This document shows positions 1 to 9,521 of a stretch of DNA of 64,000 nt, in pieces (the stretch's first letter is position 1; each line of letters begins with the position of its first letter). The notes below the pieces were generated by a model. That model worked only from the letters and a program-made list of their open reading frames with translations, ran no database searches and was not told the origin of the DNA. Position numbers and translations under genes: made by a program. Source of the stretch: an uncultured Rhodoblastus sp. (GTDB taxonomy: Bacteria; Pseudomonadota; Alphaproteobacteria; Rhizobiales; Beijerinckiaceae); NCBI RefSeq assembly GCF_903903185.1, contig NZ_CAIUXT010000074.1, positions 26,949-90,948 of the forward strand. Reading direction: 5' to 3'.

Positions 1-1142
1 GCGCCGAGCAATGTGACCAGCGAATTCGTCGCCACCGCCGCAGCGCCGGGGCCGCGACCCGCTTTGACTCCCGTGGCGAGAACAGAGCGCAGCTGCGGTC
101 CGATCGTGGCGAGTTCCATGAACTTGCCGTGATTGACCGGATCGTTCGCCTGGACGTCGCTCAGATCGATGACCGTCGCGCCGAGCGCCGTCAGTTCGGC
201 GGCGTTGGTCGCGTTGCCGACCCTTGTTTGGCCGCCGGCGATGAAACTCGAAATCCCCAGCGCCTTGTCGTCGCGGGAAAGGATCACATAGAACGGGTGG
301 TTGATTTTGCCGAAGCTGCGCAACTGCGATTTGAACACGTCGAAATCGAGGTCGGGCGCCGCCAGCAGGATCACGCCGATCTTGGACTTGTCCTTGACGC
401 CGTTGGTCAATTTCAATTGCCGGAACGCCTCGACCGTCGCCCAGTTTCCCATCGAATGGGCGAGGATGTTGATCTTCTCGGCGTTGCTGGCCAGCAGCAG
501 CTTCAGCGTGTGGACGAGGTTGTCGCGCGCCACGGTGGCGCTGTTGTTGTCGTAGACATATTGGAAAGGATCGCCGCGCGACGCCCAGGTGAAGACCACG
601 GGCACCGAGACCGTGGCGGAATCGTGCACCACCTGCGCCTGGGTATAGGCCGCCTCGGCGAATAAAGTGTTGAATCCGTGAATGAAAAGGAAGATATCGC
701 GCTTGCCTTTCGGGCGCTGCGCGAGTTGCGCGTTCAGCGCCTGCAGGAACGCCCTGTCGCCGTCGAGAATTTCCGCGCTGCGCGCCACGAACTCGGTGTT
801 GGGGTCGCCCGGCGCCGCTCTTGCAAATTCGACCGCGCCGGGAACATGGGTGGGCGGGACCGAAACCGTCAGTTCGGCGAAACTGAGCGTGGGCGACCTT
901 TCGCCGTTGAACAGCGTCCCCGGCGTGGCGTCGCGCTGACGAGTCGTGGCGACGAATAAAGTGTGTTCGGTCGCGCCTTGCACCTGCGTCGCCACGGGAG
1001 CGAGAAACCCGCTTACCGGTCGCGGCGGCGCGCAGGCGGCCAAAGTCCCCGCGACCAGCAGCACGGCGACGACGGTCCGCGACCGGCGCAGCGCGGCGAA
1101 AGCAACGACAAAGCGCGTCCGTCGATCGGATTTTCGAACCAA
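1..1142 (-). CDS. Alpha/beta hydrolase of the DUF900 type, lipoprotein (3' end outside window)
   Basis: The minus-strand frame is open from the window edge to a TTG start at 1142-1140. That start has an AGGAG-type ribosome site 6 bases upstream. The N-terminus has basic residues, a hydrophobic stretch and a lipobox L-A-A-C with Cys at about residue 37, so the protein is probably lipid-anchored. A long segment follows with the strand-turn motif FLFIHGFN and the nucleophile elbow ILAHSMGNW, Ser about residue 230. This arrangement is typical of the DUF900 family of alpha/beta hydrolases, whose substrates are mostly unknown. About 380 residues are visible; the C-terminus lies beyond base 1. The plus-strand open frames over the region are shadows. 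Confidence 0.85.
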   Translation of the reverse strand, partial: MVRKSDRRTRFVVAFAALRRSRTVVAVLLVAGTLAACAPPRPVSGFLAPVATQVQGATEHTLFVATTRQRDATPGTLFNGERSPTLSFAELTVSVPPTHVPGAVEFARAAPGDPNTEFVARSAEILDGDRAFLQALNAQLAQRPKGKRDIFLFIHGFNTLFAEAAYTQAQVVHDSATVSVPVVFTWASRGDPFQYVYDNNSATVARDNLVHTLKLLLASNAEKINILAHSMGNWATVEAFRQLKLTNGVKDKSKIGVILLAAPDLDFDVFKSQLRSFGKINHPFYVILSRDDKALGISSFIAGGQTRVGNATNAAELTALGATVIDLSDVQANDPVNHGKFMELATIGPQLRSVLATGVKAGRGPGAAAVATNSLVTLLG

Positions 1143-1334
1143 ATTCGTCTCCTGGACATGCACGCCGCTACCGACAAACCGAAACTTTCTCGCCAATACC
1201 ATCAAATATGTCCACAAAAATCGTCGGGCGCCCGGCGGATCGTGCGAAGTTCGAACGGCGGCCGAAGTCCGGAAAGCCGAGGCGCGCCGCCGTTGACCCC
1301 GCCAGTTTAATTTCCTATCGCATTAGAAGGATGG

Positions 1335-2414
1335 ATGATTGCAGCGAGGGCGACCATGGTCGAAACCGGGAACAGCCGCAAGCCGGACACAGCCTCGGCC
1401 GCGCCAGGCGTGAACCCGCCCTCGGCGCCCTCCGTCGCCAGGGCGCCCGCCGCCATCCTGACCATCGTCATTGCTTCGATTGTCGGGCTGTCGATGTGGT
1501 ATCTGATGCGGCCGCAGCCGATCCTCATCCAGGGCGAGGTTGACGCGACCCGCATCGACATTGCCGGGCGGGTCAATGGCCGCGTCGGCAAACTTCCCGT
1601 GGCGCGCGGAGAGAATGTCGCCAAGGGCCAGCTGCTGGTCGAAATCGACAATCCGGAATTGATGACCAAACTGCGCGCCGCGACGGCGGCGCTCGGCGTG
1701 GCGAAGGCCAATCTGGCCAATATCGAAGCCGGCGTGCGGCCGGAACAGATCGCCCAGAAAAAGGCCGCGACGGACATCGCCAACGCCAATCTGCTGCTGT
1801 CCGACAAGACCTACAAGCGCGTCAACGAACTCGCCGCCGGCGGCAACGCGCCGCTGCAACGTCTCGACGAGGCCAGCAACGCGCTTCAGGTCGCCCAGCG
1901 CAGCGCCGAACAGGCGAAACTGGCCCATGAGGAGGCCGTAGCCGGCGCCACCGCCGAACAGAAGGCGATTGCGCGGGCGAATGTCGCGCAGGCCGAGGCG
2001 TCGATCGATACGGTGCAGGCGCAGGTCGACGAACTCGTCGTGCGGGCGCCGATCGCCGCGCAGGTCTATCAGGTCGGGGCCGAACTCGGAGAATTCGTTT
2101 CTCCGGGAGCGCCGCTCTTGTCCCTGGTCGATCTCAACGACGTCTATATCCGCTTCGATCTGCGCGAGGATCTGGTCCGGGGACTGAAGGTCGGCGACGA
2201 GATCGCGATGCAGGCGCCGGCCCTCAGCGACCGCGCCTTCAAGGCAAAGGTCAAGACCATCGCCGCGCGCGGCGAATATGCCGGCTGGCGCGCGACCCGC
2301 GCGACCGGCGATTTCGACCTCAGAACCTTCGAGGTGCGGCTCAGCCCCACGCCGGCCGTTCCCGAACTGCGGCCCGGAATGAGCGTCTACGCCGAAGCGC
2401 CCTCGCGCAAATGA
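1335..2414 (+). CDS. HlyD/EmrA-type membrane fusion (periplasmic adaptor) protein
   Basis: The 359-residue protein has a proline-rich N-terminus, one transmembrane segment at about 39-57, and a lipoyl/barrel-sandwich half at about 65-112 containing GRVGKLPVARGENVAKGQ. A long alanine-rich coiled-coil hairpin spans about 105-230, followed by the second lipoyl half and beta-barrel. This is the standard layout of a HlyD-family adaptor linking an inner-membrane pump to an outer-membrane channel. An alternative in-frame ATG lies at 1356, preceded by GAGGG; either start keeps the membrane anchor. The next gene starts inside its stop codon (4-base overlap), so the two are translationally coupled. The exported substrate cannot be inferred. 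Confidence 0.9.
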   Translation: MIAARATMVETGNSRKPDTASAAPGVNPPSAPSVARAPAAILTIVIASIVGLSMWYLMRPQPILIQGEVDATRIDIAGRVNGRVGKLPVARGENVAKGQLLVEIDNPELMTKLRAATAALGVAKANLANIEAGVRPEQIAQKKAATDIANANLLLSDKTYKRVNELAAGGNAPLQRLDEASNALQVAQRSAEQAKLAHEEAVAGATAEQKAIARANVAQAEASIDTVQAQVDELVVRAPIAAQVYQVGAELGEFVSPGAPLLSLVDLNDVYIRFDLREDLVRGLKVGDEIAMQAPALSDRAFKAKVKTIAARGEYAGWRATRATGDFDLRTFEVRLSPTPAVPELRPGMSVYAEAPSRK

Positions 2415-4753
2415 AGCGGCCGCCCCGCCCCGGCCTCCTGCTCGTGATGGCGCGCGAAGCGCGCTGGATGCGCCGCGACAAGCATGCGCTGCTGCTGACG
2501 CTGGCCGTGCCGCTGCTGGCCTTCGCGCTGCTGGCCTATACGTTCAGCGGCGCCGTGATCCGCAATCTCGGCGTCGCCGTGGTGGACGCCGACCGCACGC
2601 CGACGTCGATCGAATATGTTCAGAAGATCGACTCCGCGCCCGGCGTCCAGGTGACTTTGCGCGCCGACGACCTGTCGGCCGCGATGGAGGCGGTGCGCAG
2701 CGGCGGCGCCCTTGCGGCAGTCTATATTCCCCGAAACTTCGAACGCGATCTGATGGCCAGCCGCCGGCCGCAGATCGTCTCGTTCTACAACCGGCAATTC
2801 TTCACGCCCGGCAACAACGCGTCGAGCGCGATCTCCGGCGCCATCGGCGCGGCGACGGCGGCGCTGCCATCCTTTGCGCCGCCGCAAGGGGGCGGCGCTC
2901 GAATCGGCGCCATCGCAATCGAAAAATATGTTCTCACCAATCCGGAGCTAAATTACGCCCAGTTCCTGCTTCGCGCGATCCTGCCGACCGTGCTGCACGT
3001 GATCGCGGCGATCGCCGGCGGTTACGCCGTCGGGTCCGAATTCGCCTCCCGCAGCATGGGGGCCTGGCTGCGCACGGCGGGCGGCAGCCCGCTTACGGCG
3101 CTGGTCGGCAAACTCGCGCCGCTGTTTGGCATTCTGGTTCTGATGATGGTGGTCGTCGCCGCGATCATCCACGGCGTGTTCGCCGTTCCATTCCGGGGCG
3201 ACGCGATCCTCATGGGCGCGTCGGCCTGCCTGATGCTCATCTCCTATCTGGCGATGGGCGCCTTGTTCCAGCTGCTGGTCAGGAAGCTCGCGCTCGGCTT
3301 GAGCCTCACCGCCATCATTTGTTCGCCGGCTTTCGGCTTCGCCGGCATCGGCTTCCCGATCCTCGCGATGAACGGTTTCTCCAGGGCCTGGGGCGCGGCG
3401 CTGCCGCTGCGCTGGTACATGCAGGTGCTGTTCGATCAGGCGGTCCGGGGCTTGCCGGCCTCGGTATCGGTCGCGCCCTTCGCCATTCTCGGGGCGATCG
3501 CAACGATTCTGTTCGGGCTGGCGTGGCTGCGTCTCGCCGCCATTGCCGGTTCGCCCGCCAAGGCGGCGGCGCAGCCGGCGCGAGCGGTCGTAAAGGGCTA
3601 CGGCGTCGCGAGCGCGATGATGGCGGAATTGCGCGCCGCGCTCAACGATTCCGGGGCGTTCGGCCTGATCGTGATCGCGCCCCTCGTCTATGGCGTCCTC
3701 TATCCGCAGCCCTATCTTGGACAATTGCTGCGCAACCTGCCCATCGCGGTCGTCGATCAGGACCAGACCGAAGTCAGCCGCCAACTCATCCAGGCGCTCG
3801 ACAGCGACGAAGCGCTCAGCGTCGTCGCACGCGCCGGCGCCCTGGCCGAGGCGCAGGCGATCCTGGCGCGACGGGACGTCTTCGCCATCGTCGCCATTCC
3901 CAAGGGGACCGAACGCGACATTCTCAAGGGCGCCAGGGCGCGGGTGGCGGCCTATGTCGATTCCGCCTATTTCCTGCTCTACAATCGCACGCTTCAGGGA
4001 ATTCTGGAGGCGACCGCCGCCGCCAACCGGGATTTATCGGCCGGCGCCGCCCGGGCCGACGGCAGCCTCGCCCGCGCGGCTCTCGTCAGGGCCTCGCCGG
4101 TCGAATTCGTGAACGAACCTTTGTTCAACCCGACGGGCGGCTATGCGAGCTATGTCGTGCCGGCTGCGTTCATTCTGATCGTTCAGCAAACTTTGCTGAT
4201 GGGGGCGGCGACGCTCGGCGCGGTCGGTTTCGAGCAAGGCGGCGCCGCGGCGCGACGGCGGCGCGGCGGTTTCCGGGCGATGCTCGGCCAGGCTTTCGCC
4301 CACGCCAGCCTCGCCCTGCCCGGCCTCTTGCTCTATCTGATCGTGCTGCCGCGGGTTTATGGATTTTCCACTCTGGGACGGCCGCTGGATATGCTCCTGT
4401 TCGCCGTTCCGTTCCTTTTGTCGGCGAGTTTCCTCGGACAATTCGTCAGCCTGGGGTTCAAGCGGCGCGAGCGGGCGGTTCTGGTGTTCATCGCCACGAG
4501 CCTGCCGCTGTTCTTCATGGTCGGCGTGGCCTGGCCGATCGAGGCCCTTCCGGAAACCTTGCGCGTTTTCAGCCGCGCCTTCCCGAGCACCTCGGCCATC
4601 GACGGACTGGTGCGCATCAACCAGATGGGCGCGACGCTGGAGGACGTCCGGCGCGACTGGATCAATCTCTGGATCCTGACCGGCGCCTACGCGGGCCTCG
4701 GCGCAGCCGCCGCATGGCTGATGAACCGGGCGGAGACCACAGATGCAGGCTAG
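2411..4753 (+). CDS. Double-length ABC-2 type permease (two fused ABC2 membrane halves)
   Basis: The 780-residue protein is built from two similar halves. Each begins with a cytoplasmic helix and one transmembrane segment, followed by a periplasmic region opening with a near-identical motif (LGVAVVDADRTPTS near 54, LPIAVVDQDQTEVS near 445), then about five membrane helices. This matches two ABC2_membrane_3-type subunits fused in tandem with a junction at about residues 385-405. Such proteins normally move substrates out with a separate ATPase and HlyD adaptors. No Walker A or ABC signature is present in this protein or its neighbours. It overlaps the upstream adaptor by 4 bases and the downstream one by 11, so the three form one operon. 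Confidence 0.85.
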   Translation: MKRPPRPGLLLVMAREARWMRRDKHALLLTLAVPLLAFALLAYTFSGAVIRNLGVAVVDADRTPTSIEYVQKIDSAPGVQVTLRADDLSAAMEAVRSGGALAAVYIPRNFERDLMASRRPQIVSFYNRQFFTPGNNASSAISGAIGAATAALPSFAPPQGGGARIGAIAIEKYVLTNPELNYAQFLLRAILPTVLHVIAAIAGGYAVGSEFASRSMGAWLRTAGGSPLTALVGKLAPLFGILVLMMVVVAAIIHGVFAVPFRGDAILMGASACLMLISYLAMGALFQLLVRKLALGLSLTAIICSPAFGFAGIGFPILAMNGFSRAWGAALPLRWYMQVLFDQAVRGLPASVSVAPFAILGAIATILFGLAWLRLAAIAGSPAKAAAQPARAVVKGYGVASAMMAELRAALNDSGAFGLIVIAPLVYGVLYPQPYLGQLLRNLPIAVVDQDQTEVSRQLIQALDSDEALSVVARAGALAEAQAILARRDVFAIVAIPKGTERDILKGARARVAAYVDSAYFLLYNRTLQGILEATAAANRDLSAGAARADGSLARAALVRASPVEFVNEPLFNPTGGYASYVVPAAFILIVQQTLLMGAATLGAVGFEQGGAAARRRRGGFRAMLGQAFAHASLALPGLLLYLIVLPRVYGFSTLGRPLDMLLFAVPFLLSASFLGQFVSLGFKRRERAVLVFIATSLPLFFMVGVAWPIEALPETLRVFSRAFPSTSAIDGLVRINQMGATLEDVRRDWINLWILTGAYAGLGAAAAWLMNRAETTDAG

Positions 4754-5735
4754 AATCGCGCGTCGGCTCATTTTTTTGCTGGCCCTGCTGGCGGCGGGCG
4801 GCGGGCTCGCCTGGAACGCCCTGGAACGGCGGCGCGCCGGCGCGAACGCGTCCGAAATAATCGGCGTCGTGCGCGAGACGGAGATCCGCATCGCCGCCGA
4901 AAAAGGCGGGCGGCTCGGCTCCATCGCGGTCGCGCCGGGACAAGGAGTCCGGACGGGCGATCTCCTCGCCGTCCTCGACAGCCCCGAACTGGCGGCTTCG
5001 GTGGAAGAGACGCGAGCGGCCGAGAAACAGGCGCGCGCCGACCGCGACAACGTCCTCGCCGGCGTGCGAAACGAGCAGATCGACACCGCCGAGCATAATG
5101 TGCGCATCGCCGAGGCGAATATCGGCCTCGGACGCAAGGAGTATGAGCGGACGCGCGTCCTTGCCGGCAAGAATGTCGCAAGCCAGCAAAAGCTCGATGA
5201 GGCGACGGCGTCGCTGCGCCGGGCCGACGCCAGTCTCGAACAGGCGCAGGCGTTTTATCGCCAGCTGGTCGCCGGCGCGACGGCTGAGGAACGCGCAAAG
5301 GCCGAAGCCGAATTCGCCCTCGCCAGGGCGAAGACCGCCGACATCGAAGCGGTTTTTGCAAAAACCCGCGTCCTCTCCCCCGTGGACGGCGTCGTCGGGG
5401 TCCTTGTCGCGACGCCGGGCGAAGTCGTATCGCCGGGCCAGGCGATCATGACGCTCAATGCGCCCGCGCGCCGATGGTTTTCCTTCACCGTGCGCGAGGA
5501 TCGGCTCGGCGGCCTCGCCATCGGTTCGAAGACGACGGTCGCCGTTGCAGGCCACAGCGTGGCGGGCCGCGTCACGGAACTGCGCCCGCTTGGCGAGTTC
5601 GCGACCTGGCGCGCCGCGCGGGCGGTCGGCGACCATGACCTCAACAGTTTTCTGGTTCGCGTCGATCCGGAAACGCCGGACGATTCCATCGAACCCGGAA
5701 TGACCGTCCGCCTCGCGCCCGCCGGATCACGTTAA
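4743..5735 (+). CDS. HlyD-family membrane fusion protein, second adaptor of the operon
   Basis: The protein has 330 residues with an N-terminal membrane anchor at about 8-24, a first lipoyl half (GGRLGSIAVAPGQGVRTGD), an Ala/Glu/Arg-rich coiled-coil hairpin at about 85-195 and a second lipoyl half with the motif TRVLSPVDGVVGVLVATPGE. It is related to the adaptor at 1335-2414; both carry a VLAG/VNELAAGG-type turn before a QxLDEA segment. It therefore looks like a paralogous second adaptor. The start overlaps the permease gene by 11 bases. Two adaptors flanking one double permease could form a hetero-oligomeric adaptor ring, but this is inference. Confidence 0.88.
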   Translation: MQARIARRLIFLLALLAAGGGLAWNALERRRAGANASEIIGVVRETEIRIAAEKGGRLGSIAVAPGQGVRTGDLLAVLDSPELAASVEETRAAEKQARADRDNVLAGVRNEQIDTAEHNVRIAEANIGLGRKEYERTRVLAGKNVASQQKLDEATASLRRADASLEQAQAFYRQLVAGATAEERAKAEAEFALARAKTADIEAVFAKTRVLSPVDGVVGVLVATPGEVVSPGQAIMTLNAPARRWFSFTVREDRLGGLAIGSKTTVAVAGHSVAGRVTELRPLGEFATWRAARAVGDHDLNSFLVRVDPETPDDSIEPGMTVRLAPAGSR

Positions 5736-6331
5736 AGCCTGTTCGACGAATTGCGTCGCGAGGATTGTGGGAGCGCCTTTACGGCGAGGATCGAACCGAT
5801 TGCGGCGCTCTCCCTCGCGACAATGAATATTGGCGGCTGCTTTGGCAGGTCAGCGGTTTCGTCCGCGCTGAAACCGCCGCATGCTTCTGCTTTTGTGTTG
5901 CGCCAAAGTCGCGGCCGCCGGGTTTTTTCCGCGAATGCGCCGCCGCCGGCTTGACGCTTGTCGCAAGCCGGCGGACCAGGCCGCAGAAGAAAGCGACGAC
6001 AGGATTGGGGAGAATCGGTCATTCCGGATCGTTTCGACACAGCGCCGGGGATTGATGCGAGGATTTGCTGTTCCGTTGCGTAACTCTTTAAATTCAGTTG
6101 GTTATAAAACTCTGCAAACGCTTCGAAATTCCGTCGAAGCCGGAGTCTATGCAGGCGACGATCCCGTTCTATCCATCAACGACTTATTTCAAAATGCGGA
6201 ATTGCCAAAACTTCCTGCGCCTTTTTACCCGCACCGGACAGGTCAACTCTGCCCATAATTCCATTAAGTGCTTGTAGTTGCTTTATCATCGAGCCTAGCA
6301 TGTCCTCCATTGTTTTCGAGGGAGACGCGCC
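5736..6331. other. Intergenic region of about 600 bp before the autotransporter gene
   Basis: No convincing gene is visible. Short plus-strand frames exist but lack ribosome sites and recognisable protein character. Base composition falls toward A+T from about 6060 to 6300, as expected of a promoter region, and a GAGGGAG ribosome site lies just before the ATG at 6332. No hairpin with a T-run was seen after the upstream operon. Confidence 0.5.
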
Positions 6332-9300
6332 ATGAGACGTTCGTTGGCGCATTTGTGGCTTTCAGCAGGCGTCGCATCGATGGCGACAGCGCTTTGCATT
6401 GAAGCGGCGTGGGCGGAATCCCTCAACGATGAGGCGGCGCTCGCGGCCGGCGGCATCGGCAAATACTATGACGACGCCGCAGTCTACGCCCGAGTGCTGA
6501 ATGGGCAGCCAGCCGGCGGCGTCGCCGCCTATTTTGTCGACGGAAACGCCTTCTCGGACGTGGTTGCGCTAACAAACAAAATTGAGGACAAGAAAAACCC
6601 TGGCCCTGACTGCACCGGGACTTTGATCGATGCTCGAACGATCCTGACGGCGGCGCACTGCAAGTTCGACCCGGCGACCGACGTGATCGTCACCACGTCG
6701 AAGGGCGTCTCCCAGAAAGTCCTCGTAACAAGCGTCTACTCCCACACGGGCTACCGCTCGGAGAGCGGGGCCGCCGACATCGCCTTGCTATCGCTCGCCA
6801 AGCCGGTGACCGGGATCACGCCCGCGACTTTGGTGACGTCGCTGGATTCGCCGCCGAGTTCAAAGTCGCTCGTCGGCAGACAGTTCGTCAGCGTCGGGTT
6901 TGGCATGATCGGCACGGGAACGAAGTCGCCCGGCAACAACACCGAATACTACCGGCTCGCGACGACCGGGACGATTGGCGCCTACGCGCCCGGGAACACT
7001 TTTATAAAAGTGGCGACCTACAACCCCAATCCGCCGGAAACCTGCTCGAACAAGGTAGGCACGCCAGACTGTATATGGGGACATTCAGCCCAATATTATT
7101 TTGCAGCTCAGTTCCAGAATCTCAATTCCAACAATCCTGCTCCCACTCCAAATCCAAATTATTTCGGTCGGACAAAAAGCTCAAAGCCGGGTTACTATAC
7201 GTTCGAAGGCGCCGTCGCGGGCGGCGACAGCGGTGGCCCGCTTTTTGTCGTCATCGATGGCCGTCTGGTCGAAATCGGCATCGTTGGAGGGGGAAGCAAT
7301 CCAGTCGGTAAAGACGGCCAGTATGGCGACGTCAATCTCTGGACGCCGCTCAGCCGGTTCTCCAGGTGGCTGGCGCGCAACAACCCATTGCGCACCGTCA
7401 CCGCCGTTGCTGGGTCCCACGACTGGAGCGATGCCGCCGCCTGGAAGGACAACGCCACGGACCGTATCTATGGAAAGAAAGGCGTGGCGCCCGACAATAC
7501 CGATTCGGCAAATGAAACGAACGTCGCCCGCTATTACAACGTCGAGTTGAGGAACGATGGGACCATCACACTCGACAGGAATGTGACCATCGACAAGCTG
7601 ACCGTGTCCGGAATGGAATCGGTTTTGGTCCTGCAGACCGGAACCTCGCTGACAACGGTGCTGAACACGAGCCTCTCGGCGGGAAAACTCAGTTTCACTG
7701 GCGGCGCCCTGGTGTCTCCGGAAGTCGGCGTCACCGGCGGCGTCGTGACCGGAAACGGGACGATCGTGGCGACGGGCGGCAATACCGGGGTTTGCCCCAC
7801 CGGCGTCTGCAACACCGGCGGCGTATTCGCGCCCGTCGGCACGTTGAAGATCGAGGGCAATTATACCCAGGGTCCGAAGGGGACACTCTCGGTTGTCTTC
7901 GGTTCCGCCGGGCCGGACAAACTGGACGTGAGCGGGGATGTCACCCTGGGCGGCGCGCTGCAGGTCAAGCTTGGCCCGTTGACCAGTCCGGTCAAGAGCG
8001 GCGTGACCTCTACAATTGTGGATCCGAAATCGGTGACCGGGAACTTCTCTTCGGTCACAACCAACCTGTCGGAGTTCATCAGCGACAAGGTCTCCTATGA
8101 GCAGAAAGACGTAAAGCTGTCGTTGATTCGCAGCGCCAGCTACGCCTCCGTGGCCGACCGGAAAAATCAGAAAGACTTCGCCAACGGCCTGAGCGCCGGC
8201 CTCGCCACCGAAACCCTGACGCCGGACATGAACGGCATCCTCGGCAGGCTCGACGGCGCCCAGACCGCCGACGAAGCCAGACATTTCTTCGATCAGGCGG
8301 ACGCGGACGGGGGCGAGGAAGACGTCGTTGGCAACCAGCTGCTGGCGAACCTCGCGGCGAACCGCGTCGTCGGCGCCGCGCTCGACCGCCACCTCGAAGT
8401 GATGAGCGACGACGACGCGCTCGAAGCGCGCCGCGCGGCCGGTCTGCACGGTCTCAGCTTCGACTATGGCCGCGCCACCGGACTCGGACTGACCCCATCA
8501 GCCAGCGATCCCGCCCCCGGCGACGCCGCGCTCCCGGCGGCCAAAGGCCCGTCGCCGGCGCCGGCGCCCGGCGTCGGCGGATGGGCGCAGGCGATCGGCG
8601 GCTGGCAGAACCTCAGCGGCGACAACAACGCCTATGGCCTGTCGCAGACCCTCGGCGGGTTTGTCGGCGGCGTCGACATCAACCCGTTCGGCGGTTGGGA
8701 CCCGAACTTCAAGGGCGGCGTCGCCTTCAGCTATCTGCATGGGTCGCTCGGCAGGGGCTCGGAAACCGGCTCGACCAACGCCTACAGCGGGTACGTCTAT
8801 GCGACGCAGCCGTTCGGGCGGGCCTACGTCGAAGGGCGCGCGGGCTTCGGCATGACGCAAATGTCGACGATCCGGCGAATCACCGCGCTCGGCCTCGATC
8901 GAACGGCTTATGGCTCCGCATCCGGAAACGACTGGTCGGCCGCGCTCGGCGCCGGCTATCGCTTCAGCCAGCACCTTTTCAACATCGAGCCCTCGCTTCA
9001 TGTCGCCTGGGATCAGGTCGGGCGCCGCGCCTATACCGAAACCGGCGCCGGCGCCCTGAACCTCGCGATCGAAAACAATATGCTCAACGCCCTGCAGTTT
9101 TCCGCCGGACTGCGGATCAACGCCAATTTCGCCCTCGGCAACGGACTCGCGGCCCAACCGGAACTGCGCGTCCGCTATGCCTACGACGCGCTCAATCTCG
9201 TCCCGGCCACCACGGCAAGCCTGGTGGGCATGCCGGGCATCCCATTCACGTTCGAAGGGGTGAACGTCGGACGCAGCGCCGCCGTGCTCGGCGCCAGCCT

Positions 9301-9409
9301 GACCGTCGTCCGCCGCAACTCCGTGGCCGTTTTCGCCGACTATAATGCGGAGTTGCGCCAGCACGAGACCGCGCAGGTTGTCATGGGCGGCGTGCGGATC
9401 GTCTGGTGA
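6332..9409 (+). CDS. Autotransporter with trypsin-like (S1) serine protease passenger
   Basis: The 1025-residue protein begins with a signal peptide (cleavage near A-W-A-E, residue 28). The passenger carries an S1-type catalytic triad: His109 in LTAAHC, Asp149 in ADIALL and Ser300 in GGDSGGPLF. A glycine- and threonine-rich beta-helix-like stretch at about 400-600 resembles autotransporter stems, with a PATR-like GNYTQGPKGTLSV motif. From about residue 750 a C-terminal autotransporter beta-barrel follows, ending in the aromatic VRIVW typical of outer-membrane barrels. A likely role is a secreted or surface-held protease. A patch at about residues 240-290 is much richer in A+T and Asn/Pro than the rest. 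The gene is monocistronic; a permease lies convergently downstream. Confidence 0.92.
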   Translation: MRRSLAHLWLSAGVASMATALCIEAAWAESLNDEAALAAGGIGKYYDDAAVYARVLNGQPAGGVAAYFVDGNAFSDVVALTNKIEDKKNPGPDCTGTLIDARTILTAAHCKFDPATDVIVTTSKGVSQKVLVTSVYSHTGYRSESGAADIALLSLAKPVTGITPATLVTSLDSPPSSKSLVGRQFVSVGFGMIGTGTKSPGNNTEYYRLATTGTIGAYAPGNTFIKVATYNPNPPETCSNKVGTPDCIWGHSAQYYFAAQFQNLNSNNPAPTPNPNYFGRTKSSKPGYYTFEGAVAGGDSGGPLFVVIDGRLVEIGIVGGGSNPVGKDGQYGDVNLWTPLSRFSRWLARNNPLRTVTAVAGSHDWSDAAAWKDNATDRIYGKKGVAPDNTDSANETNVARYYNVELRNDGTITLDRNVTIDKLTVSGMESVLVLQTGTSLTTVLNTSLSAGKLSFTGGALVSPEVGVTGGVVTGNGTIVATGGNTGVCPTGVCNTGGVFAPVGTLKIEGNYTQGPKGTLSVVFGSAGPDKLDVSGDVTLGGALQVKLGPLTSPVKSGVTSTIVDPKSVTGNFSSVTTNLSEFISDKVSYEQKDVKLSLIRSASYASVADRKNQKDFANGLSAGLATETLTPDMNGILGRLDGAQTADEARHFFDQADADGGEEDVVGNQLLANLAANRVVGAALDRHLEVMSDDDALEARRAAGLHGLSFDYGRATGLGLTPSASDPAPGDAALPAAKGPSPAPAPGVGGWAQAIGGWQNLSGDNNAYGLSQTLGGFVGGVDINPFGGWDPNFKGGVAFSYLHGSLGRGSETGSTNAYSGYVYATQPFGRAYVEGRAGFGMTQMSTIRRITALGLDRTAYGSASGNDWSAALGAGYRFSQHLFNIEPSLHVAWDQVGRRAYTETGAGALNLAIENNMLNALQFSAGLRINANFALGNGLAAQPELRVRYAYDALNLVPATTASLVGMPGIPFTFEGVNVGRSAAVLGASLTVVRRNSVAVFADYNAELRQHETAQVVMGGVRIVW

Positions 9410-9521
9410 ACCGCCATCGCGGAACCGCGGCGTGAAACGCAAAACGTCGCCGCCAACCGTTCGCCATCATATTCCCGATCGTCGCACCCGCGCGAATTGC
9501 GGCCGCGCGTCGAGATCGGGT

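Noticed and set aside
5881..6258. A 125-codon open frame before the autotransporter
   Set aside because: It lacks a ribosome site and conserved features, and lies where the promoter is expected.
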